Shown here piece by piece: positions 57,602 through 64,000 of a DNA stretch of 64,000 bases. Numbering within the stretch: position 1 is the first letter of the stretch; every line of letters begins with the position of its first letter. The stretch is from Hordeum vulgare subsp. vulgare. Lineage: Eukaryota; Streptophyta; Magnoliopsida; Poales; Poaceae. Both the position numbers and the translations under genes were made by a program. Below the pieces are notes generated by a model that did not search any database, had not been told where the DNA came from, and saw nothing but the letters and a program-made list of their open reading frames with translations. Where the stretch lies: the NCBI RefSeq assembly GCF_904849725.1, contig NC_058518.1:14900147-14964146 (forward strand), read 5' to 3'.

Positions 57602-59121
57602 TTCTTTAAAAAAAAAAAGAGGTTATCTCCTGGTCTCTACATCTGGACGATGCATGCAACCACTTTATTAACAAGCAAATAGTCCAACAATGTCTTGAAA
57701 ACAAAAAGTGCAAAGTTGCTCGTATAGAGCGACATAAGAATCGAGATAGCCACAACCGGCGATTACGAGAGATAGGAATCTAAACACCTATCCTATTACA
57801 TGACCGCCATCCAAACCGGTTGAAGATAACCCGTGCTACCGTCTCCGATGGGATAGACCCAGTAACCATACGCTCCCTGGCATCCGTCGGAGTGAGTAGC
57901 GACCACATATGAATTGATCTTATGGCTCGGAAGATAACCTACAAGAAGTGAAAATGCGTTGTTCTGTTAAAAACCAAATCATTCCTGCAATTCCATATAG
58001 CCCATAATAATGCACATACGCCTATACGAATGTGTTTCGCTATTTCTATGTCCACTCCATTTAGCCACGCCCCAAATAACATGTTGATGCTAGTTGGAGG
58101 AGCGATGTTCAATGCTATATGGACAGACTGCCATAAAATCTTTGTCATTGGGCATTCAAGAAAAAGGTGTTTGATAGATTCGTCATGTTCACATAAGCTA
58201 CATCTTTGAGATCCAGACCAATTTCGTTTTGCCAAGTTGTCCTTATTGAGAATGACTTGTTTGTGGACAAACCACATGAACACTTTAATTCTTAAGGGCA
58301 CCTTGACTTTCCAAATGTGCACAGATTGAGGGATGGAGACCGAGTTAATAATATCCAGGTAAATGGACTTTACCGAAAACACTTCATTGCTGGTCAGTTT
58401 CCAGTGCTCCTGATCCGGTTGTTGGGACAGGTGGACGTCCATCAATCTTCACACAAGATGGAGATAAGCTTCCCAACGGCTTCCCACTAGATTCTTTCTG
58501 AATTGAATATTTAGAGGATTAGACTGTAATATTGTTGCAAGATAGCATCCCTACGCTGAACTATATTACAGAGAGAAGGATATTGGATAGCTAGAGGCGT
58601 CTCCCCTAAACACGTATCCTCCCAAAATCTCGTCGAAGTACCACCACCAATGTTAAATTTCGTTCTCTGAAAGAAGGCTGATTTCACTCTCATCAGGCCT
58701 TTCCAGAAAGGCGAATCGGTTGGTTTGACCGTCACTTGTGATAAAGTCTTAGAGTGAAGGTACTTATTACGCAGAATTTGGGCCCATGTTGCATTAGTTT
58801 CTACTGATAATTTGTACGGCCATTTACTGAGTAAACATCTGTTCTTCACCTCTAAATTTTCAATACCAAGCCCTCCTTGGTCTTTTGACCTACAGATAAT
58901 ATCCCATTTAGCAAGTCTGTATTTTCGTTTTAAGTCTTCACTTTGCCAGAAAAAACGCGACCGATAGAAGTCCAATCTTTTCCGTACCCCTAGTGGTATC
59001 TCGAAGAAGGATAGAAAAAACATTGGCATACTTGTGAGCACGGAATTAATAAGAATTAGTCGGCCTCCGTATGCGAGAAGTTTGCCCTTCCAACAGCTTA
59101 GTTTGTTTTCGAATCGATCTG
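57602..59121 (-). mobile_element. 5'-truncated LINE
   Basis: Minus-strand LINE remnant. Its 3' end, with a poly(T) when read on the plus strand, is at 57602-57620, and 5' truncation is at 59121. TGGCAGCGAC flanks both sides (57592-57601 and 59122-59131), a good target-site duplication. It encodes the end of the reverse transcriptase and the zf-RVT domain. Confidence 0.85.
57939..59118 (-). pseudogene. LINE reverse transcriptase C-terminus and zf-RVT
   Basis: From 59118 down: FENKLSCWKGKLLAYGGRL and LINSVLTSMPMFFLSFFEIP, the conserved region after the RT core; RSRFFWQSEDLKRKYRLAKW; then, after an interruption near 58450-58510, WKLTSNEVFSVKSIY, PLRIKVFMWF and CSLCEHDESIKHLFLECPM, the zinc-binding zf-RVT module. 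The catalytic RT motifs and endonuclease lie beyond the truncation. Not functional. Confidence 0.85.
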
Positions 59122-59131
59122 TGGCAGCGAC

Positions 59132-59402
59132 CTATGTGGCCTGAAACATTTGGAAGGAGAGGAACAGGCGTATCTTTCGGAATGAGCAGAAGTCAGCTGA
59201 GGGGGTTTGCTTGCTCATTAGAGATGATTTAGGCCTCCTTATGAAGGCCAGGGACTAGTCCTGTGAGACATGTACAGCCGGGCTGTTTTGTGCAGCACCG
59301 GACCACTTTTTTTCGATTTTGTTGCTGAGGTTATCTCAGTCTGTACAGTTTTCCCTCTACTTTAATGAAAAGGCAGAGCATCTGCCGTTCCGGTCAAAAA
59401 AA
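59132..59402 (+). mobile_element. Plus-strand LINE 3' end
   Basis: Reads IWKERNRRIFRNEQKSAEGV then LLIRDDLGLLMKARD and a stop, the C-terminal end of Triticeae LINE RT proteins. A 3' UTR follows, ending AATGAAAAGGCAGAGC...TTCCGGTCAAAAAAA (59396-59402). The minus-strand LINE inserted just upstream of this part. Confidence 0.75.
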
Positions 59403-59720
59403 TTACAAGGTTATTGGATCTAAAGCCCAACATTGATTGATTCCAGGTTGGGGCAGCGTCAGCGTATTCTGTTTTTAGGAAGGAAATTATCTCCAGCCAA
59501 CTGAGCCATAGATGCTCCATAGGAATTTTTAGATAGATTCTCAGAACAAGGGAGTATACACGCGCCAACTTAAGAAAAAAACAGTTTCCAAACAAGGATT
59601 ACTAGCTAGGAAACATGGGGTGGGTGCACAATCGATGAACCAAACTAAAAGAAATGTGGTGGAAACTGGGATAACACGACGAAACAATGCCCACACTTAG
59701 ACAAGCACACCATTTGGTTG
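59403..59720. other. Flank of the DUF594 gene
   Basis: Probably the 3' UTR and downstream sequence of the minus-strand gene ending at 59721. A minus frame here has no recognisable motif. Confidence 0.4.
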
Positions 59721-61973
59721 TCACACACTATCATCCCCGATGGGAATCACCACAGATGTTTGTACCGGCGCAGCGGCACCCATGTCTCCTTCTTCAAGCA
59801 GCTCCGTTCTCTGCACCCTCTCCGCAAGGGTCTCCATCCCCATGTGAGACAGGAGCAGCCAGACGTAGGAGAGGTACTCCCCGCCATTTCCTAGGTTCTT
59901 GGCGTGCAAGTACCCTCTGCACCTGCCGGCGGAGAAGCAGAGCATCTCCACCCACACTCCCTGCATCACCCTCCACATCTTCTTTTCATGCAGACCCAGG
60001 AGGGACTTGGATAGCTCCCAGGCTTCGAGAATGATACACGGACATCGTGTGCCTTTCTCCATCTGCTGGATTATCCTCTTCATCATCTCTTTGTCTTCCA
60101 GCGGGGCCTTGTCATCGTCATCATCAAGCATGTGCTTGATTCCGTGGTAGGTTGTGCGGAACAGATTGCGCCTGGTGCCGGTCATGAGCATCTCCGGGTT
60201 CACGAACATAAGGTACACCATGTAGTTGGAGATCTCCCCGCTGCAGCGGCGCTGAGGAGACGTGTCCTCCTCCTTGCCCGCAACATCACTGTGATAGAAG
60301 CACAGGTCTGTGGCGAGGTGCCACAGGAGGACGCTCTCGTCGAACGGCCTCCTGAGGCTCCACTCTAGGTCCATGCATTTCTCACGGAGGAGAATGCCCT
60401 GACCCCGCTTGTCGTTGAAGGCCCTGTAAGTGGGTGTGTCCTTGATATAGCATCTCCACCCTTGTTTGACGTGGGCATGGACGAGCTTGGTGATGGCGCG
60501 GGACGATGAGGACTTGCACGACTCCATGCACCATAGCTTGTCGAGGTACTCCTTGCAAACCAGCATGGTGGCAAGCCTCCTCAACCTGGGGTGCCTCCTG
60601 TTGCGGGCCAAGTACCCAACAAGGCTGTACTGTGCGACCTGTTCAGGCCATGGTTGTAACCCCAAACGACGCACACACCAATGGAGAAACATTATAACTA
60701 GCCCATTGGTCATGAGGAGCTGCAGTGCAGCAGTGCAGCACAACACGGTGTAGGTGACCCTGACATCGGTTTCGTTCTGGGCTGCTCTGTCGCTCTTGTG
60801 GAAGACCCCGATGGCTCAGGGTGGACACGGTCCCGGTCCGAGCCGGCGTTTGGACCGGCCGCCGGCGGTCCGGTCCGGACCGGACCGAGCAGACTGGCGG
60901 TCCTCTTTTCTGGGACCGCACCGGCAAGGCAAAAGCCCGGGCCGGACCGGCGGACCGGCCAACAGCTCACCGGCGGCGAGGTGGTGACCATGGCATCGGC
61001 TATCGAAGGTTGTAGGTCGTAATCGGAAGCGGAGACAGAGGGAATAGGTGCGGGCACTCATGTAGAGCTCGAGACCGAGGTCGGGGAGGCCGGACAAGCA
61101 GCGACGGCGACGGAATCGACGACGAACGGCGACGGCCGGAGCTGGAGATGGAGCAAGATCCCGTCTGATTCGTGACGAATCCCATCGATTTGTTTAGGGG
61201 GGGGGGGGGGGGGGAGGAGATCCGATGCTTGCGAAGCTCCTGGACATGGTGGTTCGTCCTGGAGAGGACAGTGGCCACGTCCTCCTCCATCTCGTGCTCT
61301 GAACGGCGGCGACGGCGGCATAGCACGTCTCCCCCGCCACGCCTGAGCCGCCACACCTGTAGCACGCCCCCGGCATTCCTCCAGCACGCCCCCGCCATGC
61401 CTCTAGCACGCCCCCGCTATGCCTCGCCATGCCGCTGGTGAACTGTTCGGTCCGCTCGGTCGGACCGGGCTTTAACCGGACCGGACCGAGAAAAATTCGG
61501 TCTTCTTTTGAGGGACCGGACCGGCCGGTTTTTGTGGTCGGGCCTGGACCGAGCCGGCTCGGACCGAGCGGTCCACGAGCGGGCCACGAAGCCCGCTCGG
61601 TACGTCCAGGCTGACCGATGGCGGCGAAGCTTAGTAAGACTGTTACCGTCCGTAGGTACCCGCCGAAATAACTGCGACTGAAGTGGACGTTATTACGTTG
61701 AACATTGTTCATCATCTTTGGCACATTGTACACTTGTTTCTTTGTGTAGAGCCGATCAAACGTTTTGGAGAGACCTGACTGAACCAGCCTATGCGCTTCG
61801 TCTTGCTTGCTCTCCACCATGTACTTGAGGTTCTCCAGCCGGACAGCGTACGGGTATGGGGCCAATAGCTCGTGTGCGACGTCTTTCGTGGGAATTGGAT
61901 GGAATGAGACGTTGTTCGACAGAATGGCTCGGCAGCGACACTTTTGAGCGAGTAAATAGCTCTTGTGCGACAT
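59721..61973 (-). pseudogene. DUF4220/DUF594 gene interrupted by a hAT-like element
   Basis: Minus strand. The N-side part (61973-61615) reads PTKDVAHELLAPYPYAVRLE, LSKTFDRLYTKKQVYNV and FGGYLRTVTVLLSFAAIG. The C-side part (60815-59721) resumes with the same AIG and continues VFHKSDRAAQNETDVRVTY and CCTAALQLLMTNGLVIMFLH, a DUF4220-type membrane region. The DUF594-type end has FDESVLLWHLATDLCFYHSD and YMVYLMFVNPEMLMTGTRRN, then GNGGEYLSYVWLLLSHMGME and the stop at 59721. The 799-bp insert (60816-61614) splits an otherwise open frame. The first roughly 200 residues of the family are absent upstream. Such genes form large clusters in grasses; function is unknown. Confidence 0.8.
60816..61614. 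mobile_element. hAT-like non-autonomous element
   Basis: The ends TCAGGGTGGAC and, inverted, TCAGCCTGGAC match at 9 of 11 bases. CCGATGGC is duplicated on both sides (60808-60815, 61615-61622), the 8-bp size of hAT elements. The interior is GC-rich with many GGTCCGGACCGG words and a run of 18 G at 61197-61214. No transposase. Removing the insert and one duplication restores the DUF4220 frame. Confidence 0.8.
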
Positions 61974-62189
61974 GGCCCTTTAGCTGAACTGATATCCTCA
62001 TTAGCTATTATGGGTTGGACCCACAACGTATCCACGTAAGCGCGGGACCCACCACTTGTTCAGTAAGCGCGGGACCTACCTCGTCGCGGCTAGAAGCGAT
62101 TCCGCTCGTGCCCGTTCGTCCGCCGCCGCCCATTGCTTTCACCTTTCCCCATTCTTCTTCTTCCTCGGGTCTCCGGCGACCTAGTGCAG

Positions 62190-62833
62190 ATGTCCACCTC
62201 CTCGGCCACGCAATCAAACTGGCGTCAGTATGGTCCAGTGATGCTCACAAGGTGCCATAACTGCCCATGCCGAGAGCCTCTCAAACGGTTGGTGACTAAG
62301 ACGGATGAGAATGGCAATCTTGGGCAGGAGTTTGTGAAATGCTTGAGCAAACCAATGGCAGGAAGGGATGGCAAGGTTAGATCTCGGTTCTAAGCCCGTT
62401 CTTTCGCTGTTGTTTGCTTTGATTTCTCCATATTTTGTTTTTTCTCCTCGAATTTGAGATTTAGGGTTCATTTTGTGGTTTGCAGATCCTGAAGAAATGC
62501 ACACATTTCGAGTGGATTGATGAATATGTTCATAGGATTAAATCTGAGGGCTACATTAATTGTAGCGTGGCCGCAACCTGGGAGCTCAATTTGGGCGGGG
62601 TGCCGCAGATGGAGAATTGGGGGAGCTCGGACAGAGGGGCGGGTAGAGTTGTGCCGATGGCGAGGTACTTGGAGTCTGAACTGACCGATGAACTGAAGAA
62701 GATAAAGAAAAATCAAAGGGAGATGATCGATTTGCACAAGCAAGCAAATATCATGGCAGTGTTTTTTTATTGCTGTGTCATTGCTCTGTTTATGTTTTAC
62801 TTGCTATTCATCGTCATTAGAGGGGGCATTTAG
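62190..62833 (+). CDS. GRF zinc-finger protein with C-terminal membrane segment
   Basis: Two exons, 62190-62375 and 62486-62833, joined at GTTAG...TTTGCAG with the frame kept; 177 residues. The GRF-type zinc finger spans residues about 20-75: LTRCHNCPCREPLKRLV, then GQEFVKCLSKP, then ILKKCTHFEWIDEYV across the splice. Residues about 127-150 form a short coiled coil (LTDELKKIKKNQREMIDLHK); the end FFYCCVIALFMFYLLFIVI is one membrane helix. GRF fingers bind single-stranded nucleic acid in some proteins. Such short GRF/TM genes are very common in Triticeae and may be transposon-borne. The upstream 62000-62189 is a GC-rich leader. Confidence 0.75.
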
Positions 62834-64000
62834 GTCTGTCCAGTGTAGATGATGTGATCTGTGCGCCATGACAAGTTCATGTATCTTAAATGAATCAGTA
62901 GTTTGGAACGAAAATTATTCAGTTTTCATGTTGTGTTTCCTCTATTTTTTGTTTTTCAGTTAACAGAGTACACACCCAAATTCAGTTTGCAGTAAAAAAA
63001 CAAAATTGGGCTGCCGAGTGCGAGACCAAAGAAAGTACAGTTTTAGTACAAAGAAATTACTCGTGGGCTGGCGAATAGATGTTGGGCCCAAAATGAAAAC
63101 GACGGATTATAACCAGGCCCAAAGGTGTAATTTACAAAAGGTACTACTGATTTCAATAGGAATAACCAGGTCCAAAATTATTTGACTGGTCATGTATGAT
63201 TTTCAATAGGAAATAAAAACGACGGATTATATACAACAATCCAAGTTCATTTATCTTAACAGGGTTGAACATCTAATCTGATTTGTATTATTTACAAACA
63301 TGGCCTAAGCGGCCTGCAAGATACAAGTGTAAAATCTACAGAGCAAGTACTATACGGGGCAACTACACGTGAGGAACGTCGGGCACATCTTCTGACTGCT
63401 CCTTTCGCTTGAGAACGCCTGTGATGCGTGGATCAGTGGCTGGAACAGGTTCTGGCTGCTTCTTTTCTGGCCCTTACTCGCTGTTCTTTTCTGCAGAATC
63501 GCATGTTCTGGCTGGAACGGGCCCGGCTGGAACATGTTCTGGCTGCCAAACCGGAGCCCCTTGGTCGCTGCGGCTGCGCTCCATTGTTCCCCCCCTCCAT
63601 TGCTGCCTTGCTGCTCCGGGCCCTGCTGCTCCTGGGTCAACCAAACGAGAGATTAGTTCCTGGTGAATGGTGACAAGATAAACACAGAACCATGAATGGT
63701 GAGAAGAAAGGATCAGCCCAATACCTGGTGCACTGCGTCATGGTCACTGATAAATATATAAACTGACAGATAGCCCCAAATAAACACATAGATGTGCACA
63801 ACATAGATAAGATATAAACAGGCCCGATATAAACACGAGCATCACATAAACTGGCACAACAGTACGTAGGGCACAATAGTACAGGCGATTACAATAAACT
63901 TACAGATAAGGTAGTATTTAACATTACAGATACGATAGATAAGAAAGATTAAACTACGATAAACCCGGCATGGAGGGGCGACGGGCGCGCGTCTTCACTC
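62834..64000. other. No certain feature
   Basis: Downstream of the GRF gene. AAAACGACGGATTATA occurs twice (63096 and 63215), with GGCCCAAA-type words around. A minus frame at 63640-63350 (Gln/Ser-rich) is low-complexity-like and unrecognised. 63680-63960 has repeated ATAAACA and GATAAGATA phrases. The right edge cuts a GC-rich segment. Confidence 0.35.

Noticed and set aside
63350..63640. Gln/Ser-rich minus-strand frame of 96 residues
   Set aside because: No motif, overlapped by two plus-strand frames, no splice or start context.

Overview
The window is repeat-dense nuclear DNA from a large-genome grass, almost certainly a Triticeae species such as wheat or Aegilops. The evidence is the families present: an Angela/WIS/BARE-1 type copia LTR retrotransposon (LTR starting TGTTGGAAATATGCCC), an LTR family starting TGATACGTCTC, CACTA elements with TTTAGTCCCGG subterminal repeats, Triticeae-style LINE tails, and relics of DUF4220/DUF594 genes. 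Introns, GC-rich leader segments and the absence of operons or ribosome binding sites also fit a plant nuclear genome.

Layout. (1) 1-6361: minus-strand remains of a copia element (RT at 1-567, protease and integrase at 3947-5180), split by a truncated CACTA element (CACTA-D, 568-3946) with a decayed B3-like gene. Then a DUF4220 gene relic (5190-5465) and the first half of a LINE-like retroposon. (2) 6362-54691: one CACTA element (CACTA-A, 31-bp perfect terminal repeats, target duplication ATG) that carries everything in between. CACTA-B (6656-32784, duplication ATT) and a non-autonomous LTR element (38907-45841, duplication AGCCG) sit inside A. CACTA-C (7343-17823, duplication CAA) and a copia element (24168-32734, duplication GATGT) sit inside B. 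(3) 54692-64000: second half of the LINE-like retroposon, a minisatellite, a minus-strand LINE inserted beside a plus-strand LINE tail, a DUF4220/DUF594 gene broken by an 799-bp hAT-like element (duplication CCGATGGC), and an intact two-exon gene for a GRF zinc-finger protein with a C-terminal membrane segment.

How the genes work together. CACTA-A has the two usual CACTA genes, both on the minus strand: a Tnp2/TNPD transposase (52937-49391, five in-frame stops and no frameshift) and a multi-exon Transposase_24/TNPA-like gene (about 36.7-33.4 kb). CACTA-C has a Tnp2 transposase with only one stop and one 1-bp insertion, an intact 135-residue coiled-coil/membrane protein on the opposite strand, and a Pro-rich plus Ulp1-like cysteine protease gene whose C-terminal exons are intact. 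CACTA-B encodes no transposase; it holds exons and introns of a sucrose-phosphate synthase gene and another unrecognised gene. A and B share their outer 16 bases and a 660-bp tandem repeat, so B looks like a non-autonomous relative mobilised by an A-type transposase. No ordinary intact host gene is certain apart from the GRF gene, which may itself belong to a transposon. All reading was by eye; family names rest on recognised motifs, not database searches.
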